64,000 bases of DNA from an uncultured Lachnoclostridium sp. (GCA_902464595.1 CABQJX010000004.1:6553-70552); one strand, 5' to 3'; positions 8,266 to 17,829 are shown, numbered from the stretch's first letter. Numbers and translations are program-made. Notes: generated from the sequence alone by a model not told the origin.

Positions 8266-10077
8266 TCATTCCTCGTCCTTTTTGTCCTTTTCTTCCTCTT
8301 CAGATACCTCAATTCCCAGTTCCTCAAGCTGCTTTTCGTCTACTGGTGAGGGGGCCTCGGTCATCAGACAGGAGGCATCCTTTACCTTGGGGAATGCGAT
8401 CACGTCGCGGATGCTGTCCGCTCCTACCATGAGCATAACCACCCGGTCCAGTCCATAGGCCAACCCTGCATGAGGCGGAACGCCGTACTTGAATGCCTCC
8501 AGCAGGAAGCCGAACTGCTCTTTCGCCCGCTCCGGGGTAAAGCCCAAAACCTCAAACATCTTGGACTGAATATCCCCCTGATGGATACGGACAGAGCCGC
8601 CGCCCATCTCCACGCCGTTTAATACAATGTCATATGCCTTTGCACGCACACGGCCCGGATCTGTGTCAATATACTGGAGATCCTCGTCCATAGGCATGGT
8701 AAATGGATGATGCATGGCTACATAGCGGTCTTCTTCCTCAGAATACTCAAGAAGGGGGAACTCAGTCACCCACAGGAACTTGAAATCATCCTTCTTTAAC
8801 AGGTCTAACTGTCTTGCCAGCTCCAGACGCAGGTTGCCCAGCACGTCGAATACCACCTTATCCCGATCGGCGGCAAATAACAGCAGATCTCCTGGCTTTC
8901 CTTCCATGGCCTCCACCAGGGCAGCCATCTCCTCCTCCTTCATAAACTTAGCGAAGGAAGACTTTAAGGAGCCGTCCTCATTTACAGCCACATAGGCCAG
9001 TCCCTTTGCCCCAAAGCCCTTTGCATACTCTACCAGGGCGTCGATCTTCTTTCTGGGCATATGTCCCTGTCCCTGGGCATTGATGCCGCGGACAGAGCCG
9101 CCGTTCTCCAGCGCGCCCTTAAAGACAGCAAACTCACAGCCCTTAACCACCTCAGACACGTTTTTAAGCTCCATTCCGAAGCGCAGATCCGGTTTGTCGG
9201 AACCGAAGCGGTCCATAGCCTCTCTCCAGGTCATGCGCTGGATCGGAAGCTGGAGATCATAGTTGCAGATCTCTTTGAACAGCTTCTTTAAAAGGCGCTC
9301 GTTCACGTCAAGAACATCGTCCACATCCACAAAGGACAGCTCCATATCGATCTGGGTAAATTCCGGCTGGCGGTCTGCACGAAGATCCTCATCCCGGTAG
9401 CAGCGGGCCAGCTGGAAATAGCGGTCATAACCAGAGCACATTAACAGCTGCTTAAACAGCTGGGGAGACTGGGGCAGGGCATAGAAGGAACCGGGATGAA
9501 CACGGCTTGGAACAAGATAGTCCCTGGCTCCCTCCGGGGTGCTCTTGATCAAGGTAGGTGTCTCGATCTCCAAGAATCCCTCCTCTGCTAAAAATGCCCT
9601 TGTAAGGGTAGCCACGCGGCTTCGGATCATAAGATTTCTCTGGATATCCGGTCTTCTCAGATCCAGGAAACGGTATTTTAACCGCAGTTCTTCCTTTGTC
9701 TTGCTGTTCTCCTCGATGGGGAAGGGAGGAGTCTCAGACTCAGACAGGATCCGCATGGAGTTAGCGCGGATCTCGATGGCTCCTGTAGCCAGGTTTGTGT
9801 TGACTGCGCCGGAACGTGCCTCTACCTTTCCGGTAACGGCGATAACAAACTCGCTTCTCAATTTCTCCGCCTTAGCGAAATTCTCTGCTCCGCAGTCGTG
9901 CTCCTCAAATATGATCTGGAGGATTCCGGAACGGTCTCTCAGATCCACAAAGATGATCCCGCCCTTATTTCTGCTTTTCTGAACCCATCCCATAACGGTC
10001 ACTTCCTGACCGATGTGGGCAGTGGTCACTTCTGTACATCTATGGGTACGCTTTAACCCAACCATTGATTCTGCCAT
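8266..10077 (-). CDS. aspS: aspartate--tRNA ligase
   Basis: A 603-residue class II aminoacyl-tRNA synthetase charging tRNA-Asp. Domains in order: N-terminal OB-fold anticodon-binding domain (about 1-110, VMGWVQKSRNKGGIIFVDLRDRSG), catalytic core with motif 2 (ARCYRDEDLRADRQPEFTQ), an inserted bacterial GAD domain in the middle, and motif 3 (GLAYGLDRVVMLM) near residue 555. The size matches the bacterial type. The end is an acidic Glu/Asp/Lys tail. AAGGAG lies before the ATG at 10077. It follows hisS by 20 bases, and the hisS-aspS pair is widespread in Clostridia and Bacilli. Confidence 0.97.
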   Translation of the reverse strand: MAESMVGLKRTHRCTEVTTAHIGQEVTVMGWVQKSRNKGGIIFVDLRDRSGILQIIFEEHDCGAENFAKAEKLRSEFVIAVTGKVEARSGAVNTNLATGAIEIRANSMRILSESETPPFPIEENSKTKEELRLKYRFLDLRRPDIQRNLMIRSRVATLTRAFLAEEGFLEIETPTLIKSTPEGARDYLVPSRVHPGSFYALPQSPQLFKQLLMCSGYDRYFQLARCYRDEDLRADRQPEFTQIDMELSFVDVDDVLDVNERLLKKLFKEICNYDLQLPIQRMTWREAMDRFGSDKPDLRFGMELKNVSEVVKGCEFAVFKGALENGGSVRGINAQGQGHMPRKKIDALVEYAKGFGAKGLAYVAVNEDGSLKSSFAKFMKEEEMAALVEAMEGKPGDLLLFAADRDKVVFDVLGNLRLELARQLDLLKKDDFKFLWVTEFPLLEYSEEEDRYVAMHHPFTMPMDEDLQYIDTDPGRVRAKAYDIVLNGVEMGGGSVRIHQGDIQSKMFEVLGFTPERAKEQFGFLLEAFKYGVPPHAGLAYGLDRVVMLMVGADSIRDVIAFPKVKDASCLMTEAPSPVDEKQLEELGIEVSEEEEKDKKDEE

Positions 10078-10097
10078 TGTTTTATCTCCTTTTCCGC

Positions 10098-11363
10098 CTA
10101 TTTTTTCAGGCTTTCCCTGTAAAATTCCTTAAACTCCGTATAACCTTCTTTTCCCAGCTGCTCCTTCTGGAACTTCTTATTCTTGTTCATCTGAGCTACC
10201 AGAACCTGAGAGCCTGTCTGTCTCTCCTTCATGGCCTCCCGGATCACAGCGGCCAGGGAAGCACTGTCAAGCCCCTTCTCAAAAAGATATGCCTTCTTGC
10301 CGGCGGAACCGGGAACGGTAAATCCATTATCCAGCAAAATAGTCACAATACGCTCAAATCCGATGGAGAAGCCGCAGGCTGGGGTCTCCATTCCGGTAAA
10401 CTTGCCGATCATCTTATCATAACGGCCGCCTCCGGCCACAGAACCGCCGAAGCCCTCCATAGATACCTCAAAAATAGTTCCTGTATAATAGGACATTCCC
10501 CGTACTAAGGTAGGATCAAATTCCAGCTTGAACTCTGTCTCAGCCACTTCCGCTACGGTCTCCATAATGTGGGCAAGTCCCTCTGCCACCTCCGGCTTCA
10601 TAACCGCTGAAAGCTTCTCTCCCAGCGCCCTCACACCAGCTGCATCCCTTGTGACGGTGCGCAGCATCTCCAGATAGGTTCCCACGCTGTCCTGGCTGTG
10701 TCCGGCTTCCAAAAGCTCCTTCTCTACACCCTCATATCCGATCTTGTCCATCTTGTCCAGGGTGATAAATACCTGTTCCATCGAATCCTCGGGAAAACCG
10801 CAGGATAAAGCCATGCCCCTCAGGATTTCACGGTCGTTTATGCGCACCGTAAAACCGTTATCCGGGCAGATCCGGCCCAGGGCTGTGGTGGTCGCTAAGA
10901 TCAGTTCGATCTCTGCCAGGCTGGTCGGATCCCCTAAAATATCAATATCGCACTGAACGAACTGGCGGAAACGTCCCTTCTGGGGGCGGTCTGCCCTCCA
11001 CACGCTCCCCATCTGCAGTGCCTTAAAGGGACTTGGCAGATTGGCTGCATTGTTGGCGTAATAACGGGAAAGAGGAAGGGTCAGATCATAGCGCAGGCCG
11101 CTGTCTGTCAGGTCATTTTCCTGCTCTGCTGTCTCAAGATTCAGCTTTTCTCCCCTCTTTAAGATCTTAAAGATCAGCTTTTCGTTGTCCCCGCCCTGCT
11201 TGCTGGTAAGGTTTTCGATATGCTCCACGCAAGGGGTTTCGATCTGGGAAAAACCAAAGCTTTTGTAAGTTTCCTTTATCTGGTTCATCACATACTCCCG
11301 GATCTGCATCTCAGCAGGCGTGATGTCCTTCATGCCGGTCACCGGCTTTTTCGCTAATGCCAT
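10098..11363 (-). CDS. hisS: histidine--tRNA ligase
   Basis: A 421-residue class II synthetase for tRNA-His. Motif 1 region lies in the N-terminal third (FGFSQIETPCVE), motif 2 is represented by WRADRPQKGRFRQFVQCD, the histidine-specific HisA loop is LVRGMSYYTGTIFEV, and motif 3 is CGFSIGFERIVTIL. The C-terminal anticodon-binding domain covers about the last 90 residues (KKAYLFEKGLDSASLAAVI). GGAG precedes the ATG. It forms an operon with aspS. A T-box leader is common before such genes, but the upstream spacer of about 140 bases has no visible T-box core. Confidence 0.97.
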   Translation of the reverse strand: MALAKKPVTGMKDITPAEMQIREYVMNQIKETYKSFGFSQIETPCVEHIENLTSKQGGDNEKLIFKILKRGEKLNLETAEQENDLTDSGLRYDLTLPLSRYYANNAANLPSPFKALQMGSVWRADRPQKGRFRQFVQCDIDILGDPTSLAEIELILATTTALGRICPDNGFTVRINDREILRGMALSCGFPEDSMEQVFITLDKMDKIGYEGVEKELLEAGHSQDSVGTYLEMLRTVTRDAAGVRALGEKLSAVMKPEVAEGLAHIMETVAEVAETEFKLEFDPTLVRGMSYYTGTIFEVSMEGFGGSVAGGGRYDKMIGKFTGMETPACGFSIGFERIVTILLDNGFTVPGSAGKKAYLFEKGLDSASLAAVIREAMKERQTGSQVLVAQMNKNKKFQKEQLGKEGYTEFKEFYRESLKK

Positions 11364-11398
11364 ATCTGTTCTCCAATCCTATCTGTGTTCTTTTATTA

Positions 11399-11426
11399 AT
11401 TGTAAGCAACTTTTCTGATTTTGCAA
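11399..11426 (-). promoter_or_regulatory. candidate promoter of hisS-aspS
   Basis: On the minus strand TTGCAA and TACAAT are 16 bases apart, ending about 35 bases before the hisS start codon. The short distance leaves no room for a long leader RNA from this start. Read-through from hemZ is also possible. Confidence 0.5.
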
Positions 11427-11505
11427 GAGGTTTCTTCCCTCACCGCGCCAATTCTTTGGTCTGCAGCCCGCCCGCAAACCAAAAGACCAGAAAATTCTGC
11501 CCCAT

Positions 11506-12954
11506 TTATGGAAGGATCCTCTCTTTTCTTTCGATCATCTCATCGATCCGGCTTATGTACTGCTCCACTTCCTTCACATTCTCACACCGCTCCCTGCGGT
11601 TTTCCGCTGGGAACACCACCTTGGTCGTAGTCCCTGCACCGCAGGCCACAATAGTCTGCATCTCCTCCATAATGAGGATGTTGTAGATACATGCCTTTCC
11701 GGGAAGGGAATAGCCCACATTCTCAAAATTTCCCGCCATATTTTTCTGACGGTACAGATAATAAGGCTCCATTCCTAACTCCCTTGCACAGGCGGCGCTG
11801 AGCTCGATCATCTCCGGAGTGTTCTGGATCTTTAAGCTGCTGTATTCTTCCTTAAACATATTGAGCCTGGCAGCCCGCTTGATAGCCAGGGAATGGACGG
11901 TCAGGGAATCTGGCCTCATGGCCTTGATCTCCTCTAAGGTACGGCGCACATCGTCCAGATCCTCGTTGGGAAGTCCCATGATCAGATCCATATTGATATT
12001 GTCAAAGCCCATATCCCTTGCCATGAAAAATTTCTCCTTCACCATCTCCACCGTGTGATGGCGTCCGATAATATCTAGGGTCTTCTGGTTCATGGTTTGG
12101 GGATTAATGGAAATCCTTGTGATCCCGTGGCTGCGCAGCACCTTAAATTTATCCTCGGTAATACTGTCCGGCCGGCCGGCTTCCACGGTAAATTCCAACA
12201 CATGGCTCAGGTCAAAGAGCTGCTCCACCTTTGTCAGAAGGGCGTCCAGATCCTCTGCGGAAAGAGCCGTGGGAGTTCCTCCTCCAAAATAAACGGTGTC
12301 CAGTGTCTTTCCAGCCATCTTTTTGGCTGTATATTCTAACTCATGGAACAGAGCATCCAGATAAAGGCCGGTACGCCCCTTCCATTTTCCGATGGGATAG
12401 GAGGTGAAGGAGCAATACAGGCAGGTAGTGGGACAAAATGGGATTCCCACATACAAGCTGTAGCCATGTTCGTAATCCAGCGGTTCCAAAAGCTTCTTTT
12501 CCCTTGCCGCAATATCGATGCACAGATCGATCTTCTCATCGCTGGCCATATAGGTTTCCTTCATAAAGCCCCGGATCTCCTCCTGGCTCTTTCCCTCCTC
12601 CAGACGGGTCAGGGCGATCTTCGTAGGACGAATGCCTGTGAGGGAGCCCCAGGGCATTTCCCTTCCTGTGCGCCCGGTCAGCATACGGTAACATACCTGC
12701 TTGATCACATTTTTCGTAGCTGAATGGTCGGAGAGATCGCTGGCTCCGCTCTTACTGTCAGAAAGCTTCCAGCCTCCATCTTCCCCTTTATCCCAAATAG
12801 AAACCGTAACCTGGCCGTCTCCCAGTTTTGTCTCCACATAAAAATCCAGCTCCCCGCTCAGCTCATGGGCGTAAGTCTGGGCTGGATAAAAGGACATCAG
12901 AAGCTCTCTGATGTCCTGCTCGTACTGATTATCCTGTATGATAAGTCCGATCAT
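11506..12954 (-). CDS. hemZ: coproporphyrinogen dehydrogenase-like radical SAM protein HemZ
   Basis: A 482-residue radical SAM protein. The iron-sulfur motif is CPTTCLYC (Cys174, Cys178, Cys181; CX3CX2C), followed by the glycine motif YFGGGTPTALS that binds S-adenosylmethionine. About 150 residues precede the radical SAM domain, as in clostridial HemZ, and the C-terminus carries the HemN-like region. Annotated relatives convert coproporphyrinogen III to protoporphyrinogen IX, but many HemN-like proteins have other roles, for example heme handling, so the reaction is not certain. The ribosome site is poor and lies in a 12-bp tandem duplication just upstream. Position between the MBL hydrolase and hisS is the standard clostridial order. 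Confidence 0.85.
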   Translation of the reverse strand: MIGLIIQDNQYEQDIRELLMSFYPAQTYAHELSGELDFYVETKLGDGQVTVSIWDKGEDGGWKLSDSKSGASDLSDHSATKNVIKQVCYRMLTGRTGREMPWGSLTGIRPTKIALTRLEEGKSQEEIRGFMKETYMASDEKIDLCIDIAAREKKLLEPLDYEHGYSLYVGIPFCPTTCLYCSFTSYPIGKWKGRTGLYLDALFHELEYTAKKMAGKTLDTVYFGGGTPTALSAEDLDALLTKVEQLFDLSHVLEFTVEAGRPDSITEDKFKVLRSHGITRISINPQTMNQKTLDIIGRHHTVEMVKEKFFMARDMGFDNINMDLIMGLPNEDLDDVRRTLEEIKAMRPDSLTVHSLAIKRAARLNMFKEEYSSLKIQNTPEMIELSAACARELGMEPYYLYRQKNMAGNFENVGYSLPGKACIYNILIMEEMQTIVACGAGTTTKVVFPAENRRERCENVKEVEQYISRIDEMIERKERILP

Positions 12955-12958
12955 ATAA

Positions 12959-12982
12959 AACCTGCTTTCTAACCTGCTTTCT
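12959..12982. repeat. 12-bp perfect tandem duplication at the hemZ ribosome site
   Basis: AACCTGCTTTCT occurs twice head to tail. On the hemZ strand each copy gives AGCAGG, the only Shine-Dalgarno-like sequence near the start codon. Confidence 0.8.
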
Positions 12983-13047
12983 GTCCGCAGCTGCCCGGCC
13001 AGCCTTTTTTCTCCGGCCGCGCTGCAGCGATCCAGGAATCTCTTTTC

Positions 13048-13728
13048 CTATTTCAGGGCATCCGGCCCTTTTACCCGAAGGATATTATCCCTCACCGCAT
13101 AAATAGGGTTTCCCTTTTTCTCCATACCGATGGTGGTGGGGATCCCGTGTCCGGTATATACCATGGTATCCTCCGGCAGCTCAAACAGTCGGTTTAAAAT
13201 GGATTTTACCATGGAAACCACATTTCCCGTGGGGAAATTTGTCACACCGTAAGAACCGTTAAACAGGGTATCTCCCGCAAAAATCAATCCCTCCTCCGGC
13301 AGATAAAAACAGCAGGAGCCCGCTGTATGTCCCGGCGTCAGGATCACTCTCCACTCTGTTCCCAAAAGCTCAAGCTCCTGTCCATCTTTCAAAGAAACAT
13401 CTGCATGGAACACGGTCTGGGGCCCTCTGAGCCCCCCTGAAAGATTCAGCTTGGAATCTGACAGCAGCGGATCTTCCTCCTCTGATGCATATACATCTGC
13501 ATGGAAGGTCTGCTTCAGCTCCGGCACTGCCAAAATATGGTCAAAATGGCCGTGGGTCAGGAAAATAGCTTTGGGAACCACTCCCAGCTCGCCGCACTTA
13601 TTGGACACATAGGAGGCATTATCTCCGGGATCAATGATCACAGCCTCCTTTGTGTCTGTATTGTAAACCAGATAGCAGTTGGTGCTGATCTGTCCCAGAA
13701 TACATGTCTCAATCCGAATATTGCTCAT
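13048..13728 (-). CDS. MBL-fold hydrolase of the hydroxyacylglutathione hydrolase-like group
   Basis: A 226-residue metallo-beta-lactamase-fold protein of the YcbL/GloB-like type. The metal motif THGHFDH is at residues 58-64, TPGHTAGS gives the next histidine, FAGDTLF the bridging aspartate and YTGHG the last histidine. Enzymes of this group hydrolyse thioesters such as S-lactoylglutathione or related thiol adducts; the actual thiol in this organism is unknown. AAGGGGAAG precedes the ATG. It lies between rel and hemZ, a position conserved in many Clostridia, pointing to a housekeeping role rather than acquired resistance. Confidence 0.88.
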   Translation of the reverse strand: MSNIRIETCILGQISTNCYLVYNTDTKEAVIIDPGDNASYVSNKCGELGVVPKAIFLTHGHFDHILAVPELKQTFHADVYASEEEDPLLSDSKLNLSGGLRGPQTVFHADVSLKDGQELELLGTEWRVILTPGHTAGSCCFYLPEEGLIFAGDTLFNGSYGVTNFPTGNVVSMVKSILNRLFELPEDTMVYTGHGIPTTIGMEKKGNPIYAVRDNILRVKGPDALK

Positions 13729-13777
13729 CTTCTTCCCCTTTCCTTATAGAGGTCTGCTCCTTTGTACGGCTCTGCGT

Positions 13778-16063
13778 CTATCCTGCCGTCCTCTCTATGT
13801 CCAAAACACCCTCGATCTGACGGATCCTGTCTGTCAGACGGTTTAACTCCTCTGTCCCGTGAATATCAAAGGTCATGATGATCGTGGCCTTTCCCTGTTT
13901 GCTGGTCCGCACATTCATGGAAGTAATATCGATCTGCTTTTCCGTAAATACCTTGGATATATCTGCAAACATACCGATGCGGTTGTTGGCAAATATCTTG
14001 ATCTCGGTGGAATACTGCTCGTTTCCGCCCTCACCCTCACTTCTCTGCCACTCTGCATCAATCAGGCGGCTGCGCTCGTCCTCAGGAAGGTTGATGATAT
14101 TGATACAGTCTGTCCGGTGGATGGATACTCCCCGTCCTCTGGTGACAAAGCCCACGATCTCGTCCCCCGGCACAGGGTTGCAGCACTTGGAAAAGCGCAC
14201 TGCCAGATCATGGATTCCCTTGACCATGATGCCGCTCTTGGACTTGCGCACGCTGGCTTCCCCGGCTCTTCCAGCCGTATCCGCAATGCCGCTGAGCACA
14301 TCGGTGTCCGTAATCTCCCGCTTACGCTTTTTCTCCCGCTCCTCCATCATCTTATTGATGACCTGGCCTTCTTTTAAACCGCCATGTCCAATGGAGGCAA
14401 GAACGGAATCCCAGTCCCGATATGCATACCGGTTCATAACCTTTTCCATGAACTCCGGTTTTCCGATCTCCGACCAATTGATCCCCTTTGCCTTGCAGTA
14501 GCGCTCAATCAGCTCGCGGCCGCGGATGATGTTATCCTCCTTCATCTGGCTCTTGAACCACTGGTTGATCTTGTTCTTAGCCTGGGTGCTCTTTACAATG
14601 CTGAGCCAGTCCCGGCTTGGCCCCTTGGAATTTTGGGAGGTAAGGATCTCCAGCTGGTCGCCGTTTTGGATAATGTATTCAATGGGAACCAGCTTTCCGT
14701 TGACCCTGGCCCCCACCATCTTATTTCCAACCGCACTGTGGATCGAATAAGCAAAGTCAATAGGCGTAGATCCACTGGGAAGGGTCTTTACATCGCCGGA
14801 GGGGGTAAAACAGTAAACGCTGTCAGAAAACAGATCCAGGTCGCCCTTTACCATGCTTAAAAATTCCCTGGAATCATCCGTATCCTTCTGCCACTCTAAG
14901 ATCTGACGCAGCCAGCTCAGCTTCGCCTCCTCGCTGCCTGCTGCCACCTGCCCGCTTCCGCTTTCCTTATATTTCCAATGTGCGGCAATACCGTACTCTG
15001 CGGTCCGGTGCATCTCATAGGTGCGGATCTGGATCTCAAATGGCTGTCCGTTGCTGCCGATCAGAGTTGTGTGGAGAGATTGGTACATATTCTGCTTCGG
15101 CATAGCTATATAGTCTTTAAAGCGACCAGGTATCGGCTTATACATCTCGTGGATCACACCCAGTGCTGCGTAACAGTCCTTCACGGTTTCCACCATGATG
15201 CGAACTGCAAACAGATCATAGATCTGATCCAGGGTTTTATTCTGGTTCACCATCTTTTTATAGATGCTGAAAAAATGCTTTACCCTTCCTCCTACGGTGG
15301 CCTCGATGCCGGCCTCCTTCATGTGGCTCTGGACCTCATCCACGATCTCCTTGACAAAAGCCTCCCTGACATCCTTTTTCAGGGCCACCTTTTCCACCAG
15401 GTCATAATACACCTCCGGCTTCAGGAATTTTAAGGACAGGTCGTCCAGCTCGATCTTGATCTTGGAGATTCCGAGACGGTCTGCAATGGGAGCATAGATT
15501 TCCATAGTCTCCCTGGCCTTCTCCTTCTGTTTTTCCGGCTTCCAGAACCGGCCTGTCCTCATATTGTGAAGACGGTCCGCCAGCTTGATGATGATCACGC
15601 GGATGTCCTTTGCCATGGCAAGAAACATCTTGCGCAGGTTGTCCGCCTGGATCTCCACCTTATCCTTATCCCAGTTTAACTGGGTCAGCTTCGTAACGCC
15701 GTCCACCAGGAAGGATACCTCGGAACCAAATTCCTTCGTCAGCTGCTCCAGGGTCATAATGGTATCCTCCACCACATCGTGGAGCAGGCCGGCTGCAATG
15801 GTCTCCTTGTCCATCTCCAGATCTGCCAGTATGATCGCCACACACAGGGGGTGGATGATATAAGGCTCCCCTGACTTGCGCTTTTGCTCCTTGTGAGCCT
15901 CGTCAGCGATCTTATACGCTTTTTCGATCATGGAAATATCGTCCGATGGATGGTATTTGTGAATGGTTCGGATCAGATCCTCATACAGCACGTCTGGGCT
16001 GGTAAAATCTGCCGGTGCTTCCAATTCTATATCCAGTTTTTCTTTTGTTCCCTCGTTTGCCAT
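13778..16063 (-). CDS. relA: bifunctional (p)ppGpp synthetase/hydrolase Rel
   Basis: A 761-residue long RelA/SpoT homologue that makes and degrades the stringent-response alarmone. Order of domains: HD hydrolase with the intact catalytic HDVVEDT (His95, Asp96), synthetase domain (IYDLFAVRIMV, IPGRFKDYIAMPKQNMYQSLHTT), TGS domain (FTPSGDVKTLPSGSTPIDFAYSIHS), zinc-finger-like region with the conserved Cys pair (RFSKCCNPVPGDEIVGFVTRGRGVSIHRTDC) and C-terminal ACT domain. Both catalytic sites look complete, as in Firmicutes Rel. It lies 110 bases downstream of apt and is followed 49 bases later by the MBL gene. Confidence 0.96.
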   Translation of the reverse strand: MANEGTKEKLDIELEAPADFTSPDVLYEDLIRTIHKYHPSDDISMIEKAYKIADEAHKEQKRKSGEPYIIHPLCVAIILADLEMDKETIAAGLLHDVVEDTIMTLEQLTKEFGSEVSFLVDGVTKLTQLNWDKDKVEIQADNLRKMFLAMAKDIRVIIIKLADRLHNMRTGRFWKPEKQKEKARETMEIYAPIADRLGISKIKIELDDLSLKFLKPEVYYDLVEKVALKKDVREAFVKEIVDEVQSHMKEAGIEATVGGRVKHFFSIYKKMVNQNKTLDQIYDLFAVRIMVETVKDCYAALGVIHEMYKPIPGRFKDYIAMPKQNMYQSLHTTLIGSNGQPFEIQIRTYEMHRTAEYGIAAHWKYKESGSGQVAAGSEEAKLSWLRQILEWQKDTDDSREFLSMVKGDLDLFSDSVYCFTPSGDVKTLPSGSTPIDFAYSIHSAVGNKMVGARVNGKLVPIEYIIQNGDQLEILTSQNSKGPSRDWLSIVKSTQAKNKINQWFKSQMKEDNIIRGRELIERYCKAKGINWSEIGKPEFMEKVMNRYAYRDWDSVLASIGHGGLKEGQVINKMMEEREKKRKREITDTDVLSGIADTAGRAGEASVRKSKSGIMVKGIHDLAVRFSKCCNPVPGDEIVGFVTRGRGVSIHRTDCINIINLPEDERSRLIDAEWQRSEGEGGNEQYSTEIKIFANNRIGMFADISKVFTEKQIDITSMNVRTSKQGKATIIMTFDIHGTEELNRLTDRIRQIEGVLDIERTAG

Positions 16064-16173
16064 ATTCGGTCACCCTTTTCTATCCATAATTAAGATTCAT
16101 TATAAATTTTTTTGCCGAAAAAAGCAAGAGGGCAGCTCCTGTCTGAATCTTCCCATAGCTGAACAGATCCGTC

Positions 16174-16698
16174 TTAGTTTCCCTCATAAATGATAGCTGA
16201 TTCCACATCATATCCCTTTAACAGCTCCCTGCCTTTAAGGCCTGCCAGCTCCATAACAAAACAGATCTTTACAACCTGTCCGCCCAGCTGTTCGATCAGC
16301 TTCACCATCGCCTCTGTGGTTCCGCCGGTGGCAATGAGATCATCAATGATGACCACCTTCTGTCCTGGCTGGATCGCATCCTTATGCATCTCGATCACTG
16401 CTTTTCCGTACTCCAGCTCATACTCCATGGAAACCGTCTCACAGGGCAGCTTGCCCTTCTTGCGGATCGGTACAAATCCCTTATGCTGGGCATAGGCCAC
16501 AGGAACACCGAAGATAAACCCTCTGGATTCCGGCCCCACAACCAGGTCATAATCCACATCCCTTAGCATTCCAAGAAGGCTGTCCACTGCCAGATGGAGC
16601 CCGTCCCCATCCTGGAGGATACTGGTCACATCCCTGAAAATGATCCCCGGCTCTGGAAAATCCGGTATACTTCTTACATATTCTTCTAATTTTTTCAT
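16174..16698 (-). CDS. apt: adenine phosphoribosyltransferase
   Basis: A 174-residue cytoplasmic enzyme that joins adenine to PRPP to give AMP (purine salvage). Key motifs: DFPEPGIIFRD at the N-terminus, GPESRGFIFG (base and substrate loop) at about residues 55-64, and the PRPP-binding VVIIDDLIATGGT at 115-127. Length matches the family. It heads the apt-rel-MBL-hemZ-hisS-aspS minus-strand series. Linkage of apt and rel is conserved in Firmicutes. A candidate promoter lies about 115 bases upstream. Confidence 0.96.
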   Translation of the reverse strand: MKKLEEYVRSIPDFPEPGIIFRDVTSILQDGDGLHLAVDSLLGMLRDVDYDLVVGPESRGFIFGVPVAYAQHKGFVPIRKKGKLPCETVSMEYELEYGKAVIEMHKDAIQPGQKVVIIDDLIATGGTTEAMVKLIEQLGGQVVKICFVMELAGLKGRELLKGYDVESAIIYEGN

Positions 16699-16814
16699 CT
16701 TTCCTTTTCCTTCCGTTTAGCCCTATGTCCGCCTGCAGACAGGCCCCATTCTAATTTTCCCAACGGACAGCAGGATTTATTCTGCGTTTCCTGCCTGACG
16801 GCGGCTTTATTTAC

Positions 16815-16843
16815 AATGTAACTCATTTTTCCGTCTTCGTCAA
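16815..16843 (-). promoter_or_regulatory. candidate promoter of the apt-rel series
   Basis: TTGACG and TACATT on the minus strand are spaced by 17 bases. The rest of the 348-base gap between apt and the pectinesterase gene shows only this and the plus-strand promoter; no gene was recognised. Confidence 0.5.
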
Positions 16844-16946
16844 CGCCCGCACTCTTGACCTCCCCGGTTTTCTATCAATCTTTGATTCAAAACAGCAGAT
16901 TGCTTTGGAGGCTGAAAATGTGAGTGGTCATAAGAAAAACTGTGTG

Positions 16947-16975
16947 TTGAAACCTATTTTTCCCAATGTTATAGT
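16947..16975 (+). promoter_or_regulatory. promoter of the pectinesterase/polygalacturonase pair
   Basis: TTGAAA, a 17-base spacer and TATAGT match a sigma-A promoter. The start codon lies about 72 bases after the -10 box. No obvious operator palindrome was seen. Confidence 0.65.
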
Positions 16976-17046
16976 ACCTTCAGAGGGCAAAGGGCATTTG
17001 GATTGCACAGCAGCCCTGTGACAAAACAGATAAGGAGATTTTCCAT

Positions 17047-17829
17047 ATGGAACAGACTGTCAGGGAACGGGAAGGACAATATTATGTGGAGGCAGACAGA
17101 GCGGTTCTGTCAGGGGGCGTGTATGCCAACCGCCTGTCTGCCACACAGCTCCATAAGGACGGTCAGCTGAGGGGAACATTTCGTTCCTATACCATGCTGC
17201 TCACAGGAGATCAGATACGCATGGAACATGTGACTGTGGCAAATGAAGCGGGCCCCGGCAAACAAGCAGGGCAGGCTATTGCCCTATATGCAGACGGAGA
17301 CGGCCTCATCGCAGACCACTGCCGTTTTCTCGGCCATCAGGATACCTTATTTCTGGCTCCCCTTCCCCCTAAGGAGATCCAAAAAAACGGTTTTCTGGGC
17401 CCGGGACAGTTTACCCCCAGACACAAGCGGACCATGTACTTTTCCCACTGTCTCATTGAGGGCGGCGTGGATTTTATCTTCGGCGGCGCCACCGCTTACT
17501 TTGACCACTGCGAATTTCGCTCCGTAGAACCGGGCTATGTGTTCGCTCCCTCTACCCCTGAGGGTACAAAAGAAGGCTTCGTATGCAGAGACTGCAAATT
17601 CACCTGCGCACCGGGCCTGGAAGCGGAAAGCTGTTATCTGGGAAGGCCATGGAGGGATTTTGCCAAGGTCAGGCTGGAAAACTGCTGGCTGGGAGAACAT
17701 ATCAAAAAAGAAGGATGGCACGACTGGAACAAACCTCAGGCACATGCTTCCACAGAATTTATAGAAATCGGCTCCAAAGGGCCGGGGGCCGTGGATGCAA
17801 GAAGGCCAGACTGGGTCACATTCCGGTAA
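17047..17829 (+). CDS. pectin methylesterase (CE8), cytoplasmic type
   Basis: A 260-residue right-handed beta-helix carbohydrate esterase of family CE8. Family motifs are in order: GQAIALYAD, QDTLF (Asp99), DFIFGGA (Asp142, nucleophile) and YLGRPWR (Arg200). These match the catalytic Asp pair and Arg. The enzyme removes methyl esters from galacturonate units. No signal peptide is visible, and the protein is shorter than secreted pectinesterases, so it probably acts inside the cell on imported oligogalacturonides, like YbhC-independent clostridial forms. AAGGAG lies before the ATG. It precedes the GH28 gene by 100 bases and shares its promoter. Confidence 0.88.
   Translation: MEQTVREREGQYYVEADRAVLSGGVYANRLSATQLHKDGQLRGTFRSYTMLLTGDQIRMEHVTVANEAGPGKQAGQAIALYADGDGLIADHCRFLGHQDTLFLAPLPPKEIQKNGFLGPGQFTPRHKRTMYFSHCLIEGGVDFIFGGATAYFDHCEFRSVEPGYVFAPSTPEGTKEGFVCRDCKFTCAPGLEAESCYLGRPWRDFAKVRLENCWLGEHIKKEGWHDWNKPQAHASTEFIEIGSKGPGAVDARRPDWVTFR

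Noticed and set aside
11364..11505. T-box leader before hisS
   Set aside because: No T-box core or GGUGGNACCGCG-like sequence is seen, and the promoter found leaves too short a leader.
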